Below, piece after piece: positions 17,239 to 31,879 of a stretch of 52,426 nt of DNA. Location of the stretch: assembly GCA_937923175.1 (NCBI GenBank), contig CALALB010000046.1:1-52426 (forward strand), given 5' to 3'. The DNA is from an uncultured Chromatiaceae bacterium. GTDB taxonomy: Bacteria > Pseudomonadota > Gammaproteobacteria > Chromatiales > Chromatiaceae. The notes beneath the pieces are model-generated. The model saw nothing but the letters and a program-made list of their open reading frames with translations. It was not told where the DNA came from and searched no databases. Position 1 is the stretch's first letter; each line of letters opens with the position of its first letter. Both the position numbers and the translations under genes were made by a program.

Positions 17239-18206
17239 CCCTCATCCGCACCCTAGCCGACGGCCACCTGCATTCAGGCGAGGAACTGGCGCGCGCCTTG
17301 GGATTGAGCCGGGCTGCGGTCTGGAAGCTCTTACATCGGCTAGAGGGCGAGCTGATGCTCCCGCTCATCGCTGAGCCCGGGCGGGGTTATCGCCTGGCTG
17401 GGCCGATCGAGCTGCTCGATGCCTCCCGCATCTGCAGTGCGCTCTCCCCCAAGACCGCCGCCCAGTTGGGCCAGCTTGTCATCTACCCCGTCATCGACTC
17501 GACCAATGCTGAGCTGATGCGCCAGGCGGTAAGCGGCGCCCCGAGCGGCAGCGTCTGTCTTGCCGAATGCCAAACCGCCGGGCGCGGGCGGCGCGGGCGG
17601 CGATGGGTCTCGCCCTTCGGGGTCAATCTATATCTTTCAATCCTCTGGCGCTATCCGGGGGCACCGGCTGCACTCAGCGGCCTGAGCCTTGCGCTCGGCG
17701 CAGCCCTGGCCGAGACTCTGAGCGACCGAGGCGCCCAAGGCCTAGCCCTCAAATGGCCCAACGACCTCTTATGGCAGAATCGAAAGCTTGCCGGTCTCTT
17801 GATTGAGATTGCCGGCGATAACCAGGGACCCTGCCATCTTGTGGCAGGCATCGGTTTAAATCTTGGCATGAGCGAAAACCAGGCGCAGGCGATCGATCAG
17901 CCCTGGATCGGCCTCGCTGAGGTGTTGGGCGGACAGCGGCTGGGGCGCAATGCATTGGTGGCGTGTCTGCTCGATGGCCTGTTCGGAGCCTTTGGCAGCT
18001 ATGCCGAGGAGGGCCTTGCCCCCTTTATCGAGCGCTGGCGCGCCTATGATGTCTATTTGGGCAAATCGGCTCGTCTCCTGATCGGCGACCAGATCATCCT
18101 TGGGCGCTATGCGGGGGTCACAGAGCAGGGGGCATTGATCCTGGAGACCGAACAGGGTCAGCGGGTCTTTCAATCCGGCGAGCTCAGCCTGCGGGTGGCC
18201 GAATAA
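17217..18206 (+). CDS. birA: Biotin-[acetyl-CoA carboxylase] ligase and biotin operon repressor
   Basis: A 329-residue bifunctional BirA. A winged helix occupies about residues 1-65 (HSGEELARALGLSRAAVWK). The ligase core has the adenylate-forming loop GRGRRGRRWVSPFGVN and KWPNDLLW with KLAGLLIEI. A C-terminal SH3-like domain follows. It attaches biotin to the carboxylase carrier protein, and the HTH suggests that it also represses bio genes. It starts inside the end of the M61 gene and is followed three bases later by coaX, a common gammaproteobacterial pair. Confidence 0.93.
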   Translation: MLDGRALTLIRTLADGHLHSGEELARALGLSRAAVWKLLHRLEGELMLPLIAEPGRGYRLAGPIELLDASRICSALSPKTAAQLGQLVIYPVIDSTNAELMRQAVSGAPSGSVCLAECQTAGRGRRGRRWVSPFGVNLYLSILWRYPGAPAALSGLSLALGAALAETLSDRGAQGLALKWPNDLLWQNRKLAGLLIEIAGDNQGPCHLVAGIGLNLGMSENQAQAIDQPWIGLAEVLGGQRLGRNALVACLLDGLFGAFGSYAEEGLAPFIERWRAYDVYLGKSARLLIGDQIILGRYAGVTEQGALILETEQGQRVFQSGELSLRVAE

Positions 18207-18209
18207 CTT

Positions 18210-18959
18210 ATGAATCTGCTCATCGATATCGGTAACACCAACCTCAGCTGGGCCCTCTATGGACCAGAGATCGGCTGGTCTGTCGCCAAGGTGCGCCATG
18301 CCGGGGGGATGCCACCGGATCTGCTTGCGGTCTGGGAGCGTCTGCCGCGCCCTGAGCGGGTCTTGGTCAGCAATGTCGCAGGCCCCCAGCTTGCCGAATC
18401 CCTAAATCGAGTCTCCCGCGCGTTCTGGGGTGTTGAGCCTGAGTTTACCGGCGTCATCCAAGGATATGGCGGCATCCAGGTGGCCTATCCCCAGCCTGAG
18501 CGACTGGGGATCGATCGTTGGCTGGCGATGCTCGCTGCCCATCAGCTGCAGCAGAAGCCCACCTTAATCCTCGATGCGGGGACTGCAGCAACCTTTGATC
18601 TGCTGCTTGCCGATGGCCGGCATCTCGGCGGCTTGATCCTGCCTGGTCTCGAGCTCATGCGCAGCAGCCTGCTGAATAACACCCAGATCCAGCTGCTTAT
18701 TGTCGAGCCCGAGTTCGATCCCCTGCCCTGGGGAAAGGACACTGAATCGGCCATTGCCTTGGGCAGCCTCCAGGCGGTCGCAGCAACCGCAGAGCGTCTT
18801 TATGGGCATCTGGCAACAGTGGCGGGAGAAACCCCCTGGGTTGTGCTGACCGGCGGGGATGCAGGTCGAATAAAACCCTATTTGAGCTGCCCTTGCGTCA
18901 TGATCCCAGATCTGGTGCTCCGGGGATTGATCAGGGTTGGTGCCCTCGACAGGACTTGA
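18210..18959 (+). CDS. coaX: Type III pantothenate kinase
   Basis: A 249-residue kinase of the ASKHA fold that phosphorylates pantothenate, the first step of coenzyme A synthesis. Motifs seen are LLIDIGNTNLSWAL (phosphate 1), LGIDRWLAMLAAH, LDAGTAATFDLL (phosphate 2) and LGGLILPGLELMRSSL. It is coupled to birA. The last seven codons and the stop (from 18938) overlap the tRNA-Arg gene read from the other strand, so the residues VGALDRT are encoded antisense to the tRNA 3' arm. Confidence 0.93.
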   Translation: MNLLIDIGNTNLSWALYGPEIGWSVAKVRHAGGMPPDLLAVWERLPRPERVLVSNVAGPQLAESLNRVSRAFWGVEPEFTGVIQGYGGIQVAYPQPERLGIDRWLAMLAAHQLQQKPTLILDAGTAATFDLLLADGRHLGGLILPGLELMRSSLLNNTQIQLLIVEPEFDPLPWGKDTESAIALGSLQAVAATAERLYGHLATVAGETPWVVLTGGDAGRIKPYLSCPCVMIPDLVLRGLIRVGALDRT

Positions 18960-19014
18960 ACCTGTGACCTACCGCTTAGGAGGCGATTGCTCTATCCAAC
19001 TGAGCTACGAGGGC
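18938..19014 (-). tRNA. tRNA-Arg (CCT)
   Basis: A 77-base gene on the minus strand with CCA encoded. The acceptor stem is GCCCTCG with CGAGGGC, the D arm is GCTCAGTTGGATAGAGC, the anticodon loop is CTCCTAA (anticodon CCT, reading AGG) and the T loop is TTCAAGT. The 3' 22 bases overlap the coaX coding end. An AT-rich TAAAAT at 19035-19030 could be its -10 box. It lies in the same direction as, and about 150 bases after, the small membrane gene of the bchP operon. Confidence 0.95.
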
Positions 19015-19164
19015 GGGGAAACAGGGTTGATTTTAATGGGGAAAGGGGTGATCGGCTAGGATCAGGCGATTTGCCGGCTCGACCTGGGTCCAGGGTTTAC
19101 CTGGATCGGTTTGCCGCCTGGGGGGGCGAGGTATCGCCAGGCTTGGCCGCGGGCACTGGGTCTT

Positions 19165-19434
19165 TCACCGCCGCGGCCAGCGCAGGGCAAGGTCAACCAG
19201 GTGCGCGATCAGCGCTCCGCTGAGCGCAAGCCAGATCCATAGCCAATGCGTATCTGTAAGGGCGGCGCGCAAGGCAAGCAATAGAAACAGCCCAGCGGCC
19301 AGAAAACCGATGAACTGGCCGGGCGGGAGGCCGCGTCCGGTGCGCCGATGATAGAGGATCAGCCCTGACCCCTCGCTGAGGAGCAGGAGGATGATCAGGT
19401 CGATGGCCCGGCCGCTGGCAAACAATTCGCTCAC
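19165..19434 (-). CDS. Small membrane protein translationally coupled to bchP
   Basis: An 89-residue protein, mostly hydrophobic, with three predicted helices (IDLIILLLLSEGSGLIL, FIGFLAAGLFLLLALRAAL and WLWIWLALSGALIAHLVDLAL). A basic loop HRRTGRGLPPG follows the first helix. I do not recognise the family. A longer frame exists upstream, but the GTG at 19434-19432 overlaps the bchP stop as GTGA, the usual coupling in this region, so this start is chosen. Its position as the last gene of the bchG-bchP strand suggests a role with the membrane-bound late bacteriochlorophyll enzymes. That is inference only. Confidence 0.65.
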   Translation of the reverse strand: MSELFASGRAIDLIILLLLSEGSGLILYHRRTGRGLPPGQFIGFLAAGLFLLLALRAALTDTHWLWIWLALSGALIAHLVDLALRWPRR

Positions 19435-20618
19435 CGCGGCGACACCAATCCAAGCAGATGGGCCATGTCTTTGAAAAAGATCCGAATATGGGCGCCTGGC
19501 CTGGCCTTGACCAGGCGTTTGTTCATATAGGCCTCCCAGGTGAGATATTGGATATCCGGGTCGGCGCACAGGCTTACAAAGCGCTCGCGGCGCTTATCGC
19601 TTGAATACCAGAAATGCTGCATGATCCTAAGGATCCAAAAGACCCTGCCGTGATCCTTCATGAAACGTTTGCGGGCCTGCTCTAGCGCCTTGGGATTGCC
19701 GCTATGCAAAAAGGCATCGACGGCCTGGGCAGCCAGTCGGCCGCCGGTCATGGCGTAATAAATACCCTCGCCTGAGGCTGGGGCTACGACCCCTGCTGCA
19801 TCGCCAGCCAACACCAGGTCGCGGCCATTATCCCAGCGCTTCAGCGGCTTTAAGGGGATCGGCGCGCCCTCGCGCCGGATGATCTGGGCCTCGGCCAAAC
19901 CGGCGCGTTGACGAAGGGCAGTGCAGGCATTGCGCAGCGAAAACCCCGGGACCGCTGTACCTACCCCAACGCTGATGGTTTCGCCATGCGGAAAGACCCA
20001 GCCATAAAAATCGGGCGAGATATCGCCCTGGTAATAGACATCGCAACGGCTGCTGTCGAAGCCTTCGGGGGTCTTCAGGATCTCATGATAGGCCGAGACA
20101 TATTCGACGGTCTCATAGCCCGGGATATAGCGCTTGCCGACGGATGAATTGGCGCCATCGGCGCCGATAATGGCGCGCGCCTGCACCCGCTCCTCGCTCT
20201 TGTTGGGACCGGAACCCACCCGATAAACGATGATGGCGCTACCATCGGCAGCGCGCTCGATCCGGTCAAAGGTCCCGGTGCGACGCACTGCCCCTGACTC
20301 GGCAGCGCGTTTTCTCAGCCATTCATCGAAATGCTCGCGATCGACCATGCCGACATAACCCTGCTCGATCGGCATCTCCACCACCCGCTGGGAGGGGGCG
20401 ATCATGCGGGCGCCATAGACCTTGTTGGCAAGGATGGATTCAGGGAGGTCGAAATCGCGCATGGCCTGGGGAGGTATGGCCCCGCCGCAGGGCTTGATGC
20501 GGCCGGCCCGGTCGATCAGACAGACCGACCGGCCTAGCTTGGCAAGATCAGTGGCTGCGGTTGCACCTGCCGGCCCACCGCCGATCACGACGGTATCGAA
20601 GGTTTCAGGGTTGGACAT
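19431..20618 (-). CDS. bchP: Geranylgeranyl reductase of bacteriochlorophyll synthesis
   Basis: A 395-residue FAD-dependent enzyme that reduces the geranylgeranyl tail to phytyl in three steps. The N-terminal dinucleotide fold is FDTVVIGGGPAGATAATDLA at residues 7-26. Family signatures are KPCGGAIPPQAM, RAIIGADGANSSVGK, WVFPHGETISVGVGT and the FAD motif LAGDAAGVVAPASGEGIYYAM. The length is standard. It lies on the same strand as bchG and ppsR, and its stop overlaps the small membrane gene as GTGA. Confidence 0.96.
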   Translation of the reverse strand: MSNPETFDTVVIGGGPAGATAATDLAKLGRSVCLIDRAGRIKPCGGAIPPQAMRDFDLPESILANKVYGARMIAPSQRVVEMPIEQGYVGMVDREHFDEWLRKRAAESGAVRRTGTFDRIERAADGSAIIVYRVGSGPNKSEERVQARAIIGADGANSSVGKRYIPGYETVEYVSAYHEILKTPEGFDSSRCDVYYQGDISPDFYGWVFPHGETISVGVGTAVPGFSLRNACTALRQRAGLAEAQIIRREGAPIPLKPLKRWDNGRDLVLAGDAAGVVAPASGEGIYYAMTGGRLAAQAVDAFLHSGNPKALEQARKRFMKDHGRVFWILRIMQHFWYSSDKRRERFVSLCADPDIQYLTWEAYMNKRLVKARPGAHIRIFFKDMAHLLGLVSPR

Positions 20619-20954
20619 AGGTTTTCTCGGTGTTTTTGAAAATTCTGGGTTGGAGAGCTTGAAAGACGCCCGCTCGAGGCGCTCCGCCGCGAGTCGGCCC
20701 CGTCATCCGGCGCAGGGCAAAATCCGGATCGATCCACCCCCCAGCCACCAGCGTCTGGGCGCGAGCCATGCCCAGGCGGATTCGCCGGCATAAGGGGTTT
20801 TTCGAGATCCTTGTTAACCATGTCTGGAGAAAACCGACCGCCTCCCCGTTGGAGAGCGATCCAGACAATCCCAAAGGCAAGCAGCGATTACCCTCCTCCC
20901 TGTTCAGCGTCCAACTAAGGTAGAGAGGCATCTTGGATTGGGGCGGCGGGCGGT
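20619..20954. other. 336-base gap between bchG and bchP
   Basis: In Rhodobacter a pucC-like gene (orf428) sits between bchG and bchP. Here there is no such gene. A minus-strand frame from about 20935 could encode roughly 108 residues, but it has no ribosome site or recognisable domain and it runs through the bchP start. I regard the stretch as non-coding leader, possibly a scar of a lost gene. Confidence 0.5.
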
Positions 20955-21860
20955 TCAATTTGCCAGACCCCGCACCGCAAAGGCGCTGATCATCATGCCA
21001 GTGACATAGGCGCTCACCCCCAAGCCGCTGAACCAGGTCGCCCGCTCGATCGGGCTTCCTAGAAACCGCACCATGAGGGCGATCTGGATCAAGAGGACCA
21101 GGCCAACCCCTGCGGCATGGATGGGCTTGTCCCAACTAAGCAAAAGGGCGATCACCACTAACTGGGGCAGACCCATCGCCAAACAGGTCCACCAGGCAGC
21201 CCGCTGGACCCCGAGCTGCACTGTCAGGGAACGCACCCCCATCCGCCGATCGCCCTCCATCGACTTGAAGTCATTGATCGTCATGATCCCATGCGCCCCG
21301 AGGCTATATAGGATGGCAAGGGCGAGGATCTCCCAGCGGGGGAGGGTACCGCCGAGCATGACCGCAGCCCCAGTGATCCAGGCCAGTCCTTCATAGGAGA
21401 TCCCGGCGGCGAGATTGCCCCACCATCCATTGGTCTTCAAACGCACAGGTGGGGCGCTGTAACCCCAGGCGATCGCCATCCCGATGAGCGCCATCGCCAA
21501 GACCCAAGGGCCCAAGGCATAGGCGAGGGCGAGTGACAGGGTGCTCCAGATCCAAGAGAGATACAGGCCCCAGCGTCCGGGAATGCGCCCCGAGGGGATC
21601 GGGCGGTTAGGTTCGTTGATCGCATCGACCTCGCGGTCGTACCAGTCATTGACCACCTGGCTGGTTGCGCACATCAGGGGACCAGCCAGGATGATCCCGG
21701 CGACGAGCAGCCACCATTGGCTGAGGATGGGCGCACCTGAGGAGACGACACCGCAGGTGAATGCCCACATCGGTGGAAACCAGGTGATGGGATGCAGGAC
21801 CTCGAAGATCGCAGCGGGCTCGGGATAACGCCGCGCTAGGCTGAGCGTGCTTTGATTCAT
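20955..21860 (-). CDS. bchG: Bacteriochlorophyll a synthase (chlorophyll synthetase)
   Basis: A 301-residue UbiA-family prenyltransferase that esterifies bacteriochlorophyllide a with geranylgeranyl diphosphate in the membrane. The first Asp-rich motif is NDWYDREVDAINEPNRPIPSG and the second is NDFKSMEGDRRMGVRSL. About eight or nine helices are visible. The frame extends 52 codons upstream, but family members begin at the MNQSTLSLARRYPEP-like position, so the ATG at 21860 is used; no clear ribosome site is seen. It follows ppsR by 97 bases. Confidence 0.95.
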   Translation of the reverse strand: MNQSTLSLARRYPEPAAIFEVLHPITWFPPMWAFTCGVVSSGAPILSQWWLLVAGIILAGPLMCATSQVVNDWYDREVDAINEPNRPIPSGRIPGRWGLYLSWIWSTLSLALAYALGPWVLAMALIGMAIAWGYSAPPVRLKTNGWWGNLAAGISYEGLAWITGAAVMLGGTLPRWEILALAILYSLGAHGIMTINDFKSMEGDRRMGVRSLTVQLGVQRAAWWTCLAMGLPQLVVIALLLSWDKPIHAAGVGLVLLIQIALMVRFLGSPIERATWFSGLGVSAYVTGMMISAFAVRGLAN

Positions 21861-21957
21861 GGCCGAATTCGGGATCAGGCTGATCGATGCGCCCCTCCCC
21901 AAGAGGGTTAAGGCGCGGTTTGGGTCTGTTGCCAGGCCCGCGCGGTATGCGCTGGCC

Positions 21958-23397
21958 TCAGGATTCTGGCGCTGGCATCTCTGCGGGATGCTCGGCATGA
22001 TCCGCAGCAAGGCCATAACGGTCGATTTTGACGTACAGGCTTTGCCGGCTCAAGCCCAAAAGTTCGGCCGCCGAGGCACGGTTGTCGCCGGTTAGCTTGA
22101 GCGCTGTCTCAATGCATAGGCGCTCGATGGTATCGGTCGATTCGCGCACCAACTCCTTGAGCGGCACCCGGCCGACGCGCTCGGTGAGCTGATCCAGCCA
22201 GCGGCTCTGGTCAGGGGTGGCTGGAGGTTCGGCATGCAGACGTCGCCCGACGTCGCGAATAAAGAATCCGAAATAGGGCCGCTCGCCGGTGCGTATCGCT
22301 GTCGCCGATACCTCGACCTCTGTGGTTGAGCCATATTCGCCGCGGAGGATGGTGGCGAATAACCGAACCTTGGTGTCCTGACGCAGATTGGCCAGTAAGA
22401 CATGGACATCCACCCCTGGCCGACCCAACCAGCGTTCTAGGGGTTCACCGCGCACCTGCTGTTCGGCAGCCAGCTCGATTAGGCTGAGAAAGGTGGGATT
22501 AGCGGTCAGGATGCGGCCTTCGGCATCGGTGACGACCACGGCATCCGGGGCATGCTCAAGCAGTTGCAGATAGCGGGTTTTGATCTCGGGTAGGGTGGAT
22601 CCGACCGAGTCATTCGGGATGGGTATCAGGCGCACCAGGATGAAGGAGGCGGTCTCCTGACGGAGCAAGGATGCTGAGACCAAAAAGGTCTCACTGCCAT
22701 CGTTGAGACGGGCCCGGACATCATCGGCCCGTCCGGCGGTGCGCACCCCAGCCAACAGCCCATTGATGGCCTGGGTACCTTCCGTATCAAAGCCCTCGGG
22801 GAAGTGACGCCCAACGAGCCGGGCGGGGGTTTCGCCCAGACGCTGACCCGCTGCGGGATTGGCCTCGACGATACGTTGGGTCGGTGCGTCGAGGATCAGA
22901 ATGGCCTCGGCGACCATGCGAAACAGCAGGCGATAGCGGGTCTCGATCTGACGATAGCGCCAATAATCGCGTTCCAAGGCCTGTTGGGCCTCGATCAGTT
23001 GCTGCTGGAGTGCGACAAACCCCTGGAGGCTGCGCCCAACCGCTATGATCGCGCTGGCCTCATCCTGAAGGCGCAGGAGGCGGTACTGGACAGGGATCTC
23101 GACACCGCGTCGACCTCGGTGGGTGGCCTGACGCCAGCGGGTGAGGCGCTGCTGCCTGGACTCGTCGAGCAGTGACTCAAGATTGGGTCGGGTGTCGAGC
23201 GAGACGGTTTCAGGCCAAGACTGGCCGATCCAATCGGCATCGAGTTCGTTGCGCAGCTCGTCGCTGCCAAACGAGATCTCCTGGATCAGACCGGCTGGAT
23301 CGAGCACAAAGGCGATATCCGCCACGCCTTCGAGCACGGCGGCCATTTTGGGATCCAGGGCTCCATGCCGGTCTTGTGGGGTGTTGAATAGGGTCAC
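21958..23397 (-). CDS. ppsR: PpsR/CrtJ transcriptional repressor of photosynthesis genes
   Basis: 479 residues: an N-terminal PAS domain (about 18-122), a glutamine-rich helix (about 125-155), two more PAS domains (about 156-262 and 275-385) and a Fis-type HTH (about 425-462, with NRASAAELLGLSRQSLYVKI). PpsR binds paired TGT-N12-ACA sites and represses bch, crt and puc genes under oxygen. The only cysteine is Cys428 in the HTH, the counterpart of CrtJ Cys420. The second cysteine, near residue 250 in Rhodobacter, is absent. The start is GTG at 23397 with an AAAGGGA site. It faces bchF across 526 bases. Confidence 0.95.
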   Translation of the reverse strand: MTLFNTPQDRHGALDPKMAAVLEGVADIAFVLDPAGLIQEISFGSDELRNELDADWIGQSWPETVSLDTRPNLESLLDESRQQRLTRWRQATHRGRRGVEIPVQYRLLRLQDEASAIIAVGRSLQGFVALQQQLIEAQQALERDYWRYRQIETRYRLLFRMVAEAILILDAPTQRIVEANPAAGQRLGETPARLVGRHFPEGFDTEGTQAINGLLAGVRTAGRADDVRARLNDGSETFLVSASLLRQETASFILVRLIPIPNDSVGSTLPEIKTRYLQLLEHAPDAVVVTDAEGRILTANPTFLSLIELAAEQQVRGEPLERWLGRPGVDVHVLLANLRQDTKVRLFATILRGEYGSTTEVEVSATAIRTGERPYFGFFIRDVGRRLHAEPPATPDQSRWLDQLTERVGRVPLKELVRESTDTIERLCIETALKLTGDNRASAAELLGLSRQSLYVKIDRYGLAADHAEHPAEMPAPES

Positions 23398-23462
23398 GTT
23401 TGCGTCCCTTTCCGCCTCTAACTGAAGCCGTGGGCCCTTGGGATGGATCGAGGTGTGCCGTT

Positions 23463-23744
23463 TCAGTTTGATAGTCTGGGGGGGTAGACCATGAAGTCGG
23501 CTAGGAGTTGCGCCGCGGTTGGCAGGTGTCTCCAGGATTCGTCATCATCCGGGTCGATCAGGTACCCTGGTGCCACAAGTCTCTCAAATTGGCAAAACGC
23601 ACATATCGATCGGCAGTGGTCGGGGCACATATCCTTATGGCCGGACAAGGACAGCCGCGTCAAAACCGGATAGTTGGGGGTTACAACAGGGTCTTGCTTA
23701 TGGATCCACCCAAAGTAGACCAGACCAAGGGATAGATCCTGCAC
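23463..23744 (-). CDS. Doubtful small cysteine-rich ORF between ppsR and bchF
   Basis: A GTG-initiated frame of 93 codons in the slot that holds aerR/ppaA in Rhodobacter. It encodes a C-x3-C-x3-C-x2-C cluster (MCPDHCRSICAFCQFERL) and an acidic tail LIDPDDDESW. A small hairpin (GGCCT-GCAA-AGGCC) stands directly before the GTG and there is no proper ribosome site. Codons rare in neighbouring genes (AGA three times, ATA, CTA, TCA) argue against coding. It shows no B12-binding motif. It may be a chance frame in a GC-rich spacer; I list it because of the context and the cysteine pattern. Confidence 0.25.
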   Translation of the reverse strand: MQDLSLGLVYFGWIHKQDPVVTPNYPVLTRLSLSGHKDMCPDHCRSICAFCQFERLVAPGYLIDPDDDESWRHLPTAAQLLADFMVYPPRLSN

Positions 23745-23808
23745 GGCCTTTGCAGGCCAGTTCCCAATATAGATACTTGTAAGTCTATTTTGAAGGCTGA
23801 TTTCCCGT

Positions 23809-23826
23809 TGTCAAGTCAGGTTTACG
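23809..23826 (+). promoter_or_regulatory. Possible PpsR site upstream of bchF
   Basis: TGT-CAAGTCAGGTTT-ACG matches the TGT-N12-ACA operator except for its last base. Its first seven bases (TGTCAAG) are identical to those of the site upstream of pucB. It ends 11 bases before the -35 box and contains part of the palindrome TTTACGTAAA at 23821-23830. A weaker TGT-N12-AAG lies at 23778-23795. Binding is inferred. Confidence 0.4.
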
Positions 23827-23836
23827 TAAAGTTTGG

Positions 23837-23865
23837 TTGACGCCCGGGGCAAAGCGGACTAGATT
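23837..23865 (+). promoter_or_regulatory. Sigma-70 type promoter for the bchF operon
   Basis: TTGACG at 23837-23842 and TAGATT at 23860-23865 are separated by exactly 17 bases, about 59 bases before the bchF ATG. The perfect palindrome TTTACGTAAA ends six bases upstream of the -35 box. No competing promoter of equal quality was seen in the 526-base spacer between ppsR and bchF. Confidence 0.55.
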
Positions 23866-23923
23866 TCAATTGATGATTGGGTAAAGATTTTAAGATCATT
23901 ACGCCGCCATCTCCTGTCCATCG

Positions 23924-25713
<1,790 letters not shown>

Positions 25714-25717
25714 GGCG

Positions 25718-27239
25718 ATGCAATTGACCCTCTGGTCATATGAAGGACCGCCTCATGTCGGGGCCATGCGGGTTGTCGCCTCGCTGCGGCGTGCCCATCT
25801 CGTCCTCCATGCCCCCCAGGGCGACACCTATGCCGATCTGCTCTTTACCATGATCGAGCGTCGGCCCACGCGCCCGCCGGTAAGCTATACGAGCTTCCAG
25901 GCGCGCGACCTGGGGGGTGATACCGCCGCCCTGTTTTTATCCACCCTGCAAGCGACCTATGAGCGCTTTCAGCCCGAGCTGTTCCTGATCGGTGAATCCT
26001 GTACAGCTGAGTTGCTCCAGGACCAACCCGGGGCGCTCGCCAAAGGGATGGATTTACCTATCCCAGTGCTCTCGCTCGAGCTGCCTGCCTATACCCGCAA
26101 GGAGAACTGGGGGGCATCCGAGACCTTCTATCAGGTCGTGCGTGCCCTGCTGAAGGATCAGGTCCCACCGCCAGGCAGCACCCGTCCTGGCCGTCCTGCC
26201 GATCGCCCGCCGACCGCCAATCTTCTGGGTCCGACGGCGCTCGGCTTTCGCTGTCGCGACGATGTGATCGAGGTCGAGCGCCTGCTCGATTCGATCGGGA
26301 TCGGGGTCAATGTCGTGGCACCTCTGGGTGCTGCACCCGCGGATATCCGCCGTATCCCCGAGGCCGATTTCAACGTCTGTCTCTATCCTGAGATCGCCGA
26401 TCAGACCTGCGAGTGGCTCAAACGCAACTTACACCAACCAGTGGTCAAGACCGTCCCGATCGGGATCGGCGCCACCCGCGAGTTTCTCAAGGACTGCGCA
26501 GCTGCGGCCGGTCTCGATCTTAAGGCCATTCCCGAGCCGAGCTGGTCTAGAATGCCTTGGTATTCGCGCTCGGTTGATTCAACCTATCTCACGGGTAAAC
26601 GGGTCTTCGTGTTCGGCGATGCCACCCATGCCGTTGCCGCCTCCCGTATTGTGGTTGAGGAGCTTGGTTTTAAGCTGGTTGGGCTTGGGACTTACAGTCG
26701 CGAGTTTGCCCGCGAGGTGCGCGAGGCGGCGCGCCGCTATGCGGTCGAGCCGCTGATCACGGATGATTATCTCGAGGTGGAGTCGAAGGTCGCTGAGCTA
26801 CAGCCTGAGCTGGTGTTGGGCACCCAGATGGAACGGCATATCGCCAAGCGGCTGGGGATCCCCTGCGCGGTGATCTCGGCGCCCGTGCATATCCAGGATT
26901 TCCCGGCGCGCTATGCCCCGCAGATGGGTTTTGAAGGGGCAAATGTACTCTTTGACACCTGGGTGCATCCCTTGATGATGGGCCTTGAGGAACATCTGAT
27001 CACCATGTTCCGGGAGGACTTCGAGTTTCACGAGGACGCGCCGCCCTCGCATCTCGGCTCGATCCAGACCCGTCCAGTCCAGATGCCGACGACACCTGAG
27101 ACCTCTATCGTCTGGACAGCGGATGCAGAACAAGAACTGAAAAAGATCCCCTTCTTTGTCCGCGGCAAGGCTCGGCGCAATACCGAGCGTTTTGCCGAGG
27201 AACGCGGGATCAAGACCATCACTGTGGAGACGCTCTACG

Positions 27240-27265
<26 letters not shown>
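25718..27265 (+). CDS. bchB: Light-independent protochlorophyllide reductase subunit B
   Basis: A 515-residue NifK-like partner of BchN. The N terminus reads [19 protein letters not shown]. The aspartate that serves as the fourth cluster ligand is in [11 protein letters not shown], and the BchB cysteine is in [16 protein letters not shown]. The C-terminal PCP_red-type tail is present ([19 protein letters not shown]). The 3' end overlaps bchH by 26 bases. Confidence 0.96.

Positions 27266-31878
<4,613 letters not shown>

Positions 31879-31879
<1 letters not shown>

Noticed and set aside
20605-21135. 176-codon minus-strand frame covering the bchG-bchP gap
   Set aside because: It begins inside bchG and ends inside bchP in other frames, with no domain or ribosome site. 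Only the part in the gap (from about 20935) could be real, and nothing supports it.
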